49,974 nt of DNA from CAYXVU01 sp964468725 (lineage in GTDB: Bacteria; Acidobacteriota; Blastocatellia; UBA7656). The translations under genes were made by a program, and so were the position numbers. Shown here piece by piece: positions 25,762 to 34,512 of this stretch. The notes beneath the pieces are model-generated. The model saw only the letters and a program-made list of their open reading frames with translations, ran no database searches and was not told the DNA's origin. Within the stretch, counting starts at the first letter, position 1. Every line of letters starts with the position of its first letter. The DNA is taken from contig CAYXVU010000011.1 in assembly GCA_964468725.1 (NCBI GenBank), forward strand, positions 1 through 49,974, read 5' to 3'.

Positions 25762-27006
25762 ATGCTTCAGCCCCGACCAAAACTCGAAAGTGAATCACCC
25801 ATGAATACCAAGACGGCAGAACCGGAATTTGCCAATCGCGCTTCGAAGATGACCGTTTCAGCCATACGGGAAATTCTCAAAGTTACGGAAAGACCCGACA
25901 TCATCTCTTTTGCCGGTGGTCTGCCCGCCCCCGAACTCTTTCCCGTAGCTGAATTCTCACACGCCTATCAGTCCGTCTTTGAAACATCCGGAGAGGCTGC
26001 ACTGCAATACAGCACAACAGAAGGATGGATGCCCCTGCGCGAATGGATCGCCGACCGCATGCGCAGCCAACAGATCGACACCTCGGCGCAAGAGATTCTC
26101 ATCACCTCCGGCTCGCAACAGGGCATCTTCCTAGTCGCGCAAGCCTTTCTCAATCCCGGTGATGCGGTGGTAGTCGAAAACCCTTCTTACCTCGCAGCCT
26201 TGCAAGCCTTCAGCAGTTGCGAGGCCAACTTCATCCCCGTCGATAGCGACGAAGAGGGGATGTGCGTCGAGGCTCTCGAACAGGTACTCGAAACCAACAA
26301 ACCGAAATTGATCTATGTGGTGGCAAACTTTCACAACCCAAAAGGAACAACCCTCTCTCTCGCCAGAAGAGAGCATCTGATTCGCCTCGCAACCCGTTAC
26401 CGGATTCCGCTTCTCGAAGACGACCCTTATGGCGAGCTTCGCTATCGAGGTGAGGCGTTGCCCCACCTCGCTGCGCTGGATACCGACGGGTGGACGATCT
26501 ATCTGAGCACCTTCTCAAAGACTCTCAGTCCGGGCATGCGAATCGGCTGGGCGGCCGCCTCGCCTTCGATCATTCGCAAGATGACCACCATCAAACAGGC
26601 CATTGATTTACATACCGGCACCCTACAACAACGCGCCGCAGCTCAACTGCTCAGTTCATTCGATTATGACGGACATATTGGCAGACTTTGCCATCTCTAC
26701 CGTCAACGCTGCGCGACAATGCTGGAAGCCATTGCCAATCATTTCCCTGAAGAGGTTTGGTGGACTAAGCCGGAAGGCGGGATGTTCATATGGGTCGAAT
26801 TGCCCGAAGCCATTGACAGCGAACTGGCCTTTCAGGACGCACTCAACGAGAAGGTTGCCTTTGTTCCAGGCAAATCATTCTTCGCCTCACAGCCGCGTCA
26901 TAATTTTATTCGACTCAATTTCTCAAACTCCAAACCCGAAGCCATCGAACAAGGTATCGCACGCATCGGCAATATTCTGAAAAGGAGAGCAGGGTGGAAA
27001 GCGTAA
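25762..27006 (+). CDS. PLP-dependent aminotransferase, LysN/aminoadipate type
   Basis: 414 residues, fold-type I. Motifs are ISFAGGLPAPELFP near residue 50, LQYSTTEGWMPLREW, ITSGSQQGIFLVAQAFL, VENPSYLAALQAF, NFHNPKGTTLSL, LLEDDPYGELRY and the PLP Lys in STFSKTLSPGMRIGW. This set is that of 2-aminoadipate and multi-substrate aminotransferases. The true amino acid substrate is unknown. It begins 9 bases after the MocR-type gene, and an alternative start, MNTKTAEPEF, lies at 25801. It overlaps the next gene by 13 bases. Confidence 0.88.
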   Translation: MLQPRPKLESESPMNTKTAEPEFANRASKMTVSAIREILKVTERPDIISFAGGLPAPELFPVAEFSHAYQSVFETSGEAALQYSTTEGWMPLREWIADRMRSQQIDTSAQEILITSGSQQGIFLVAQAFLNPGDAVVVENPSYLAALQAFSSCEANFIPVDSDEEGMCVEALEQVLETNKPKLIYVVANFHNPKGTTLSLARREHLIRLATRYRIPLLEDDPYGELRYRGEALPHLAALDTDGWTIYLSTFSKTLSPGMRIGWAAASPSIIRKMTTIKQAIDLHTGTLQQRAAAQLLSSFDYDGHIGRLCHLYRQRCATMLEAIANHFPEEVWWTKPEGGMFIWVELPEAIDSELAFQDALNEKVAFVPGKSFFASQPRHNFIRLNFSNSKPEAIEQGIARIGNILKRRAGWKA

Positions 27007-27917
27007 ATTTTATCATCGCAGACGTCTTCACCGACCTCCGCTTCGGCGGCAACCAATTGGCGGTCTTCCTTGAGGGCTCGGCTCTTGACTCCGAGACCAT
27101 GCAAAAGCTGGCACGCGAGATGCACTTCTCTGAGACCACCTTCTTGCTCCCGCCCAAAGCCGATGGTGATTTCGCCGTGCGCATCTTCACTCCCGAAACC
27201 GAACTGCCATTTGCCGGACACCCGATTGTCGGCACGGCCTATGTCATCGTTTCAGAGAAGCTCAAAGCGACTTCTCAACCGGCAACCCTTGTACGACTCG
27301 AAACCGGCGTCGGGTTGTTATCCATCGAAGTTCTCGTCCATGATGGACTGCCCGGTCAGACGATCATGACCCAACCGTTGCCGGAGATCAGAAAGACATT
27401 TAATGATGTCGAGCGATTGGCCAAAGCATTCGGACTCACTCCTACAGAGATAAGGAGCCAACTCCCCGCACAAGCAATCTACAACGGCGTTACCGTTTTG
27501 ATCGTCCCGATCACTTCCCTCTCAGCAATACAGAACATCAGAGTTGATATCCGTGAAGTCGAACGCATCAGCCACGAAGTCGGCGCACAGACCGTATTGG
27601 CCTTTTCGCAAGAGACCATCAATCAAGCCCACACCGCTCACTGCCGCGTCTTTGCGCCCGCAGCCGGAGTCGTTGAAGACGCCGCTACCGGCTCTGCCAA
27701 TGGCCCGCTCGGATTCTATCTGGTTCACCACCGCCTGATCGAATCGTCTCCTTGCACGCAGGTAATCAGCGAACAAGGATTCGAAATGAATCGCCCGAGC
27801 CTGCTCCACATCGAGGTCTCCATCAACCCGATAACTAACGAAGTGGAGAAGGTGCGGGTCGGCGGCCGAGTCGTGATTTCAGGCGAAGGAAGAATCTTTT
27901 TATCTTGTGCGAAATGA
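26994..27917 (+). CDS. PhzF-family isomerase/epimerase-like protein
   Basis: 307 residues, a diaminopimelate-epimerase fold. The start is GTG at 26994, inside the aminotransferase gene, with AAGGAG seven bases before. Family motifs are present: LRFGGNQLAVFLEG near the N-terminus, MHFSETTFLLPP with the catalytic Glu, FTPETELPFAGHPIVGTAY, and the C-terminal half signature EDAATGSANGPLGFYLV. Most PhzF-like proteins are not phenazine enzymes and their substrates are unknown. The tight packing with an aminotransferase and pdxS suggests amino-acid or PLP-linked metabolism, which is inference only. Confidence 0.88.
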   Translation: MESVNFIIADVFTDLRFGGNQLAVFLEGSALDSETMQKLAREMHFSETTFLLPPKADGDFAVRIFTPETELPFAGHPIVGTAYVIVSEKLKATSQPATLVRLETGVGLLSIEVLVHDGLPGQTIMTQPLPEIRKTFNDVERLAKAFGLTPTEIRSQLPAQAIYNGVTVLIVPITSLSAIQNIRVDIREVERISHEVGAQTVLAFSQETINQAHTAHCRVFAPAAGVVEDAATGSANGPLGFYLVHHRLIESSPCTQVISEQGFEMNRPSLLHIEVSINPITNEVEKVRVGGRVVISGEGRIFLSCAK

Positions 27918-27939
27918 TTGCACTTTTACCGGAGGGATT

Positions 27940-28821
27940 ATGAACGACAACCCATATCAATTGAAAACCGGCTTGGCCGAGATGTTGAAAGGTGGCGTGA
28001 TTATGGATGTCACCAATGCCCAACAAGCTACCATCGCAGAGACGGCAGGCGCGGTTGCCGTTATGGCCTTAGAAAGAGTCCCGGCTGATATCCGTGCCAC
28101 AGGGGGCGTTGCCCGCATGGCATCTCCGAAGAAGATTCGTGAGATTATGACCGCCGTCTCCATCCCCGTAATGGCCAAAGTCCGCATAGGCCATTTCGCC
28201 GAAGCACAGGTTTTAGAGGCGCTAGGCGTCGATTTTATTGACGAAAGCGAAGTCCTCACCCCCGCGGATGAAGAGCACCATATTCATAAATTGACCTTCA
28301 AGATTCCCTTCGTCTGCGGCGCGAGAAATCTCGGCGAGGCCATTCGCCGGATCGGAGAAGGCGCAGCCCTGATTCGCACCAAAGGTGAAGCCGGTTCCGG
28401 CAACATCGTCGAAGCGGTTCGCCATCTGCGCCGAATTCAAACGGAGATCAAGCGCCTCACGACCTTGAGCGAAGAAGAACTGATGTCAGAAGCTAAGAAT
28501 CTGGGCGCTCCACTTGAGATTATCCGCCAGGTGGCGCGCGAAAGACGATTACCCGTGCCCAATTTCGCAGCCGGTGGAATTGCAACTCCGGCTGATGCGG
28601 CGCTCTGTATGCAACTGGGAGCCGAATCCGTCTTCGTCGGTTCAGGCATTTTCAAATCTTCCGACCCTGCCAACCGCGCACGGGCGATTGTCAAAGCAAC
28701 GACTCATTACCAAGACCCGCTCGCCGTCTTGGAAGCAAGCGAAGGCCTCGAAGAGGCCATGCCAGGTCTTGATATAGCCAAATTGCCGGAAGCGGAGCGA
28801 CTCCAAACGAGAGGCTGGTAA
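27940..28821 (+). CDS. pdxS: Pyridoxal 5'-phosphate synthase, PdxS subunit
   Basis: 293 residues from the ATG at 27940 behind GGAGGG. Makes PLP from ribose 5-phosphate, glyceraldehyde 3-phosphate and ammonia; PdxT normally supplies the ammonia. It is highly conserved: catalytic Asp23 in GGVIMDVTNAQQA, Lys80 in PVMAKVRIGHF, Lys148 in LIRTKGEAGSGN, DESEVLTPADEEHHI, and the NFAAGGIATPADAAL segment. All catalytic residues are present, so PdxS looks functional although its partner gene is broken. It lies 22 bases after the phzF-like gene. Confidence 0.96.
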   Translation: MNDNPYQLKTGLAEMLKGGVIMDVTNAQQATIAETAGAVAVMALERVPADIRATGGVARMASPKKIREIMTAVSIPVMAKVRIGHFAEAQVLEALGVDFIDESEVLTPADEEHHIHKLTFKIPFVCGARNLGEAIRRIGEGAALIRTKGEAGSGNIVEAVRHLRRIQTEIKRLTTLSEEELMSEAKNLGAPLEIIRQVARERRLPVPNFAAGGIATPADAALCMQLGAESVFVGSGIFKSSDPANRARAIVKATTHYQDPLAVLEASEGLEEAMPGLDIAKLPEAERLQTRGW

Positions 28822-28831
28822 CGAGGTAGAC

Positions 28832-29453
28832 ATGATCAGAGTCGGAGTACTCGCTCTACAGGGCGATTTTTCCGCCCATATTAACCGGCTGAGGGAGATC
28901 GGCATCTCCGCAACAGAGGTGCGAACCATTTGCGACCTGATGCCGATCAATGGCCTCATTCTGCCCGGCGGCGAAAGTACAACGATGCTGAAGCTTATGG
29001 AAGAGGAAAGCCTCACAGAGGCAATCCGACAGACCCATATTCGGCACCTGTGCGGGCGCGATTCTCCTAGCCAAACAGACTCTGCGCCCGCACCAACCTT
29101 CCCTCCAATTGATTGACCTCACCATTGAGCGCAATGCGTATGGCAGACAACGCGACAGTTTCATTGAGTCCATTCAGGCGGCCTGGCAAGAGCAACCGAT
29201 TGAGGCCATTTTCATCCGCGCCCCACGCATCATCGCAACCGGCAAAGAGGTTGAAATTCTGGCTTACCATCAGGGCACCCCGATACTGGTTCGACAAAGA
29301 AATATCCTTGCCGCAACCTTCCATCCCGAATTAACTCCCGACCCCACCTTGCACCGCTATTTTCTTTCCATGATCGAAGCCCAATCGTCGAGGGTCTCAA
29401 ATGAGACCTCCGCCCTTATCCCATCGGATGACCAAGTGCCGTTATATCGGTAA
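28832..29453 (+). pseudogene. pdxT: pdxT glutaminase, broken by a frameshift
   Basis: The PdxT protein is split over two frames. Frame 1 (28832-29116) gives MIRVGVLALQGDFSAH, LILPGGESTTMLKLM and TEAIRQ (residue 67, codon 29030-29032), then becomes nonsense. Frame 2 resumes directly with PIFGTCAGAILLAKQ (from 29034), containing the glutaminase nucleophile Cys, and continues with ERNAYGRQRDSF, FIRAPRIIATG and TFHPELTPDP to the stop at 29453. In Bacillus PdxT about six residues lie between the corresponding Arg-Glu and PMFGTC; here only one base separates the two parts. A deletion of roughly 11-17 bases fits better than a single-base error. Both halves are otherwise well conserved, so the lesion is recent, or an assembly fault. 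Confidence 0.85.
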
Positions 29454-29491
29454 TCTTTATTGCGTGCCTACCTGAGAACCATTATGCTTGG

Positions 29492-30511
29492 GTGGTCGTT
29501 TCGGAGCTGTACCCATCTGTCGTCTCGAAAAATTCAACTCTCATGGAGGATGGCTGCTTGCAAGACTTTGTTGCTTCGATTGTCGAGCATTTGAAGGCCG
29601 AAATTCGCAAGGTTATCGTTGGCCAAGATTCAGTCATTGAACAAGTTCTCATCACCATACTGGCTGAAGGCCACGCCTTAATTGAAGGGGTGCCCGGCAC
29701 CGCTAAGACCCTACTCGTAAAGGTCATGTCGCGAGCCATCGGCGCACATTTCGGTCGGATTCAATTTACTCCCGACCTGATGCCTGCGGACGTTACCGGA
29801 ACCAACATATTCAATATGGCAACTTCAACCTTTACGCTTCGACAAGGCCCGCTCTTTACCGATCTCTTGTTGGCAGACGAGATCAACCGCACCCCGCCAA
29901 AAACGCAGGCGGCGCTTCTCGAAGCGATGGAAGAACGTCAAGTCACCATTGACGGCGAACCCCATAAGCTTTCGCCCTTATTTACGGTCTTGGCCACACA
30001 AAACCCCATCGAATATGAGGGCACTTATCCCTTGCCGGAAGCTCAGCTTGACCGATTCTTACTGAAAATACTGGTGGACTACCCGAAGGAAGAAGAAGAG
30101 TCTCACATCATTGCCAATTGGAATGCGGGCTTCAATTCTCGCCGCATCGAAGACGTTCACATTCGCCAATTGCCAGATAGCGCGGCCTTATTGGAATGTC
30201 GCGCTCAGGTGCGGAAGATCACCGTTGAGGAAGGCATCCAAAAGTACATCGTTAAAATTGTTCGAAGCACTCGGTCAGCACTAAATATTTCATGGGGCGC
30301 AAGCCCGCGCGCATCTGTCGCCTTGCTGATGTGCTCAAAAGCTCTGGCCGCTATTCGCGGACGCGATTTCGTCACGCCTGACGATGTAAAGGAGATAACT
30401 AAACCCGTGCTTCGCCATCGCATCGTCTTGCGATCAGAGGCGGAGATTGAAGGGACTACCCCCGATCAGGCATTGGAAGAAATCCTCTCCACGATTGAAG
30501 TACCCCGATAA
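29492..30511 (+). CDS. MoxR-family AAA+ ATPase
   Basis: 339 residues. Walker A is EGVPGTAKTLL, Walker B is LLLADEINRTPPKTQAALLEAMEE, sensor 1 is LATQNPIEYEGTYPLPEAQLDRF, and the lid domain has WGASPRASVALL and PDDVKEI. MoxR proteins are chaperone-like ATPases that work with VWA or DUF58 proteins to mature complexes. A DUF58 gene lies 0.6 kb downstream, separated by a NUDIX gene. The GTG start at 29492 has no clear ribosome-binding site; an ATG at 29543 is also possible. Confidence 0.92.
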   Translation: MVVSELYPSVVSKNSTLMEDGCLQDFVASIVEHLKAEIRKVIVGQDSVIEQVLITILAEGHALIEGVPGTAKTLLVKVMSRAIGAHFGRIQFTPDLMPADVTGTNIFNMATSTFTLRQGPLFTDLLLADEINRTPPKTQAALLEAMEERQVTIDGEPHKLSPLFTVLATQNPIEYEGTYPLPEAQLDRFLLKILVDYPKEEEESHIIANWNAGFNSRRIEDVHIRQLPDSAALLECRAQVRKITVEEGIQKYIVKIVRSTRSALNISWGASPRASVALLMCSKALAAIRGRDFVTPDDVKEITKPVLRHRIVLRSEAEIEGTTPDQALEEILSTIEVPR

Positions 30512-30592
30512 TGATGTAAACCATCGGTTCTTCTTGATTGGAAAAACGGGAGACGTTATCAGACTCGGCTCGATATTGGGTGGCGACTTTTA

Positions 30593-31123
30593 ATGGCTAG
30601 GAAGAAGGCGATGCAGAAATCTTCGGCGAGTTATCCGGAGCCCATCCCCGCTGCGGCGGTCGCCTTTGTCCGTGATACCCATTCGGGCATCGAAATTTAT
30701 TTGAGTCGCCGACCTTCACATTTTCGGTACTACCCCGATGCCTTTGTCTTTCCCGGAGGTCGCGCAGACCATCAGGATGACGATCTTTTGGCCACCGCTT
30801 GCCGCGAAGTGAAAGAGGAGATCGGCATCGAAATCCAGACTTCAGAACTGGTTCCCTTACGCGATATACATACCAGTTCTCACGCCGGACCGGTCTATCG
30901 TATGCTCACTTTTGCCTATCGAGTCGAAGGTGAATTCCCGACCATGATTAATAAAGAGGAGGTTGCCGAAGAGGTTTGGCTGCCAGCTAAGAAGGCTCTT
31001 ACTCATCTCTATTTACCGTATCAAGTGAAGGCAGCCATCTATACGATCTCCAGTTTCCCGACAACGCCTGAACTCTTTCGCGCCCTACGCAAGGGTTGCA
31101 TCAACGAGGATTACTGGTTTTGA
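30593..31123 (+). CDS. NUDIX hydrolase
   Basis: 176 residues. The Nudix helix is seen as FPGGRADHQDD followed by ATACREVKEEIGIEI at about residues 53-80. The REVKEEIG core is intact, but the upstream Gly-x5-Glu part is shifted by one residue with Asp in place of Glu, as in NUDT7/CoA-diphosphatase-like members. Preceding residues AAAVAFVRDTHSGIEIYLSRR are typical. The product could act on CoA derivatives or ADP-sugars; the substrate is not determined. It sits between MoxR and DUF58 genes and overlaps the latter by four bases. Confidence 0.85.
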   Translation: MARKKAMQKSSASYPEPIPAAAVAFVRDTHSGIEIYLSRRPSHFRYYPDAFVFPGGRADHQDDDLLATACREVKEEIGIEIQTSELVPLRDIHTSSHAGPVYRMLTFAYRVEGEFPTMINKEEVAEEVWLPAKKALTHLYLPYQVKAAIYTISSFPTTPELFRALRKGCINEDYWF

Positions 31124-32439
31124 AGTTCGTCTTTACAACAAAATTCTTCCTCCTCCTTGGGCTCGGGGTCGCTCTGCTTTCCCTCGGCTGGGTCGCCCGG
31201 GTCTTTCTCTCCATCACCCTTGCTTTTGACATTACCCTCATCGTCTTGGCGGTTCTTGACTACTATATCTCTGAAAAGCCTGCCCAATTTCGTGTGAAAC
31301 GCGAACTGGAAGAACGATTCTCAATGGGCGCGGAAAACCCCGTTAGGTTTCGCCTGACCAACCTTGCCCGTCGCAAAATCACCTTTCTCATCAAAGACGA
31401 ATATCCGGCTCGTATGGAACTGCTCACACCCCGCGAAGCCTTGCTGGAGGTTCCAGCCGGTCGTACCCGCCTGTGGAGCTTTACGCTCTTACCCACAGCC
31501 CGCGGCAAGTATGACTTTGGCAACACCCCTATCCGCTTCCGTTCTCGACTGGGCTTAGTTTGGAAACAATTCACTGCGCCAACCGAGCAGATCGTCAAAG
31601 TCTATCCCGATATACGGGAAGCCAAAAAGAATGAGCTCTATGCCTATCGCAACCGCCGCCCTGAACCGGGGTTACGACGGCTGCGGTTAAAGGGACAAGG
31701 CAGAGAGTTTGAATCACTGAGGGATTTCGTCATCGGGGACGAGATTCGCCATATCTCATGGCCGGCAACCGCCAGACGCGGCAAGGTCATCACCCGCCAA
31801 TATACAATTGAGCGGAGTCAAAATGTCGTTGTCCTCCTCGATACCGGCAGATTGATGACGGCGCGCATCGGAAAACTGACCAAACTCGACCATGCTATCA
31901 ATGCCACCCTTTCAATTGCCTACGTCGCAGCTTCCGGCGGTGACAATGTCGGATTTGTCGCCTTCTCTCGCAAAGTCATTCAGTACCTGCCACCGCGGCG
32001 CGGACACGAACAACTCAACCTGATCTTGGAGACCCTCTATAACATTGAGCCGCAGATGATCGAGCCAAGCTATACTCGGGCTTTCAATTTTTTCAGCGCC
32101 AATTGCCATCGTCGTTCATTGGTCGTCATTCTCACCGATTTGGTTGACCGCGATGCTTCAGCCGAGTTGCTGACTCACACCTCAAAGCTCATCCCACGCC
32201 ACTTGCCGCTCATTGTCACCATCGGAGATACCGATTTGCGCGAACTCGTTCGCACCAAACCCTCCAAACCTGCGGAGGTCTATCGTCAAAGTGTTGCGGA
32301 AGAGATTTTACGACAACGCGAAGAAGCCCTTTCCCGCATCCGTCGCGCTGGCGGCTTAGCCCTCGACGTGCCTGCCGGACGGTTGTCGCTCGAACTGGTA
32401 AACAAATATCTCGAAGTTAAAGAGCGGGGCTTGCTGTAA
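31120..32439 (+). CDS. DUF58 protein (VWA-like, membrane-anchored)
   Basis: 439 residues from the TTG at 31120, which overlaps the NUDIX stop (TTGA) and has GAGGA ten bases before; an upstream TTG at 31096 is less likely. Two hydrophobic helices occupy about residues 5-45 (KFFLLLGLGVALLSLGW and FDITLIVLAVLDYY). The DUF58 core shows EFESLRDFVIGDEIRHISWPATARRG at about 200-226, followed by a VWA-like stretch NVVVLLDTGRLM. DUF58 proteins pair with MoxR ATPases in membrane-associated assembly systems. A short hairpin CGGGG/CCCCG spans its stop codon. Confidence 0.9.
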   Translation: MKFVFTTKFFLLLGLGVALLSLGWVARVFLSITLAFDITLIVLAVLDYYISEKPAQFRVKRELEERFSMGAENPVRFRLTNLARRKITFLIKDEYPARMELLTPREALLEVPAGRTRLWSFTLLPTARGKYDFGNTPIRFRSRLGLVWKQFTAPTEQIVKVYPDIREAKKNELYAYRNRRPEPGLRRLRLKGQGREFESLRDFVIGDEIRHISWPATARRGKVITRQYTIERSQNVVVLLDTGRLMTARIGKLTKLDHAINATLSIAYVAASGGDNVGFVAFSRKVIQYLPPRRGHEQLNLILETLYNIEPQMIEPSYTRAFNFFSANCHRRSLVVILTDLVDRDASAELLTHTSKLIPRHLPLIVTIGDTDLRELVRTKPSKPAEVYRQSVAEEILRQREEALSRIRRAGGLALDVPAGRLSLELVNKYLEVKERGLL

Positions 32440-32457
32440 CCCCGGCGGTGATGCCGA

Positions 32458-33414
32458 TCAGTTCGTCCCTGACCGTTCAACCCGACGATCCGCTTTGAGA
32501 AAGTAGGCGATTAAAAATAGTCCGCTGGCCGCAGAGACAGAGAACTTATAAAAAGGCGATACCCCTGACGGAGATAAGAATCCTTCTATGAAACCGGCAA
32601 CAATTAACATCGGGATACATCCGAGAATCAGTTTGACCGCTTCGCCGCCATTGACCACCAAAGCGTCAATGCGCCGCCGATCCCCTGGCATCAACAAGGC
32701 TTTGCCGATCATCAAACCGGCTCCCCCCGCAATAAAGATCGCCGTCAATTCAATCACCCCGTGAGCCGCCACGAATGTCGGAATCTCCCAAAAGCGCTCC
32801 TTCACACAAAGACCCATCACCAGTCCGAACAACCAACCGTTGAAAGCCATCGCCAAAACCGTTCCGATACCCACCAACAGGCCGCCCCCAAATGCATAAA
32901 AGGTGACTTGAATATTGTTGGTCAAAATTGAGGTTGCCCCCAATTCGTTCGAATCATTCAGGCTCTGCGTCCAATTGATCCGGTTCTCTACCCGATAGGC
33001 TAAAGCTGGGGCGACCCGCCTGGCATACCCTTCATCTAAAAATACCACCGTGAAGGCAAAGATTCCCGGCAGCAGAAATAAGAGGAAAGCAACCAGCGTG
33101 TATGAGAAGGTTCGACGAAATACCGCTGGCAACTCAAAACGAAAAAAATCGCCAATTACGCCAAACCCTGAAGACTCGCTCCGATAGATCGCCCCATGCG
33201 CTCGTGACACCAGATAATTCAGATAGTTGATTAACCGCCTGTCGCGCACTTCTTCGCGAGCAATCGCCAAATCGGCAGCCGTGCGCCGGTACAAGCGACC
33301 AAACTCTCTGACTTCTTCGCCGCGTAGATTGCGCAACCGATACTTGGCGACCCGCTGCGTCAACTCCTCTAACCGCTGCCAGTTCTTCAATCGCGTTTCG
33401 AGAAACTTCTTCAT
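32458..33414 (-). CDS. SpoIIM-like (DUF95) membrane protein
   Basis: 318 residues from the ATG at 33414. A soluble helical N-terminal part of about 95 residues (NWQRLEELTQRVAKYRLRNL, EFGRLYRRTAADLAIAREEV) is followed by about five membrane helices, including YTLVAFLLFLLPGIFAFTVV, and AFGGGLLVGIGTVLAMAFNG. The FVAAHGVIELTAIFIAGGAGL segment is the family hallmark. SpoIIM-like proteins occur next to MoxR and DUF58 genes in many non-sporulating bacteria, as here, where it converges with DUF58. Its role outside sporulation is not established. A longer frame up to 33486 exists. Confidence 0.88.
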   Translation of the reverse strand: MKKFLETRLKNWQRLEELTQRVAKYRLRNLRGEEVREFGRLYRRTAADLAIAREEVRDRRLINYLNYLVSRAHGAIYRSESSGFGVIGDFFRFELPAVFRRTFSYTLVAFLLFLLPGIFAFTVVFLDEGYARRVAPALAYRVENRINWTQSLNDSNELGATSILTNNIQVTFYAFGGGLLVGIGTVLAMAFNGWLFGLVMGLCVKERFWEIPTFVAAHGVIELTAIFIAGGAGLMIGKALLMPGDRRRIDALVVNGGEAVKLILGCIPMLIVAGFIEGFLSPSGVSPFYKFSVSAASGLFLIAYFLKADRRVERSGTN

Positions 33415-33516
33415 ACGCCGTAGCCTATCATGAGCTTCAGACTTGCGAAAATCTTTCTCAAACGCCTCTCTGCCGCCATTTGCCATTCGGCAAACGAATC
33501 TTTAGAGTCTTCCTTG

Positions 33517-34503
33517 ATGCTGTTTTCAACCCTCATCGGCAATGACCGAATCAAAACCCTGCTCACCCGCGCGGTTGCAGAAAATCGTATCGGACAGGGC
33601 TTGATTTTTGCGGGACCTGAAGGCATCGGCAAACGGCAATTCGCTCTCGCCCTTGCCGCAGCCGTCAACTGCCTGGCTCCTGTGCCAGGTGACGCCTGCG
33701 GCGTCTGCTTATCGTGCCGCAAAGTCACTGCCCGCGAACACCCGGACATCGAGACGATTTCACCTGATGGTCAATTCATAAAGATTGACTCCATGCGCCG
33801 CCTGTCGCGGGAAGCCCAGTACCGACCCTTTGAAGGCAAATGTCGCGTCTTCCTCATTGATGAGGCCGACCGTTTGCGAGAACAGGCGGCCAACTCCATT
33901 CTCAAGACCCTCGAAGAGCCGCCGCCGAGCACGCTGCTCATCCTGATAACCGCAAAACCCTATGCCCTGCTTGACACCATTCGCTCGCGCTGCCAACTTC
34001 TCTCCTTCGCGCCGCTGACGGCTGCCGAATTAGAGGCCTATTTGAAAGCCAACTTTCGTCGCCCCGTAACGGAGACGCACCTGCTGGCTCGATTAGCTCG
34101 CGGCAGCATCGGACGCGCTATGGAGATTGATTTGGGAGTCTATAAAGAGAAACGGCAACGGATGCTGGAGATCCTCGAAGCTCTCTCCTTGCGCCCCGAC
34201 CCGATTCGCCTTGCTGAGGCGGCTGAGTTCATCAGTCGTAAACTCGAACGCCCGGATTTTGAAGAGCACCTGAAAATTCTGCTTACCGTCTTGGAAGACA
34301 TCTTTCATCTCCAACTGGGAGCGACACAAGATTCGCTAACCCACACCGATATCGCCCCACGTTTGGCGGAGGCCGCCTCCTCCTTATCCCTACATGAAGT
34401 ATCGCAACTCGCAGAACAGTTTGAACAACTGCTGAAAGATTTGGCGGTCAACGTTAATCGCCAAATCGCACTGGAAAACCTTTTTGTCAGCCATTCCCTA
34501 TGA
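33517..34503 (+). CDS. holB: DNA polymerase III delta' subunit
   Basis: 328 residues from the ATG at 33517; the longer frame from 33430 adds residues not typical of the family. It is the clamp-loader subunit that opens the gamma complex. Motifs are LIGNDRIKTLLTRA, the P-loop-like FAGPEGIGKRQFA, a zinc-binding Cys group (ACGVCLSC plus a further Cys before it), FLIDEADRLREQAANSILKTLEEPP and the SRC motif TIRSRCQLLSF. The Lys of the P-loop and the SRC Arg are both present. No strong ribosome-binding site is seen. It is divergent from the SpoIIM-like gene. Confidence 0.92.
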   Translation: MLFSTLIGNDRIKTLLTRAVAENRIGQGLIFAGPEGIGKRQFALALAAAVNCLAPVPGDACGVCLSCRKVTAREHPDIETISPDGQFIKIDSMRRLSREAQYRPFEGKCRVFLIDEADRLREQAANSILKTLEEPPPSTLLILITAKPYALLDTIRSRCQLLSFAPLTAAELEAYLKANFRRPVTETHLLARLARGSIGRAMEIDLGVYKEKRQRMLEILEALSLRPDPIRLAEAAEFISRKLERPDFEEHLKILLTVLEDIFHLQLGATQDSLTHTDIAPRLAEAASSLSLHEVSQLAEQFEQLLKDLAVNVNRQIALENLFVSHSL

Positions 34504-34512
34504 GGTCATACG

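Noticed and set aside
29020..29045. Programmed frameshift in pdxT
   Set aside because: No slippery heptamer is seen at the junction, and the spacing to the GTCAG motif is shorter than in the family, which points to a deletion.
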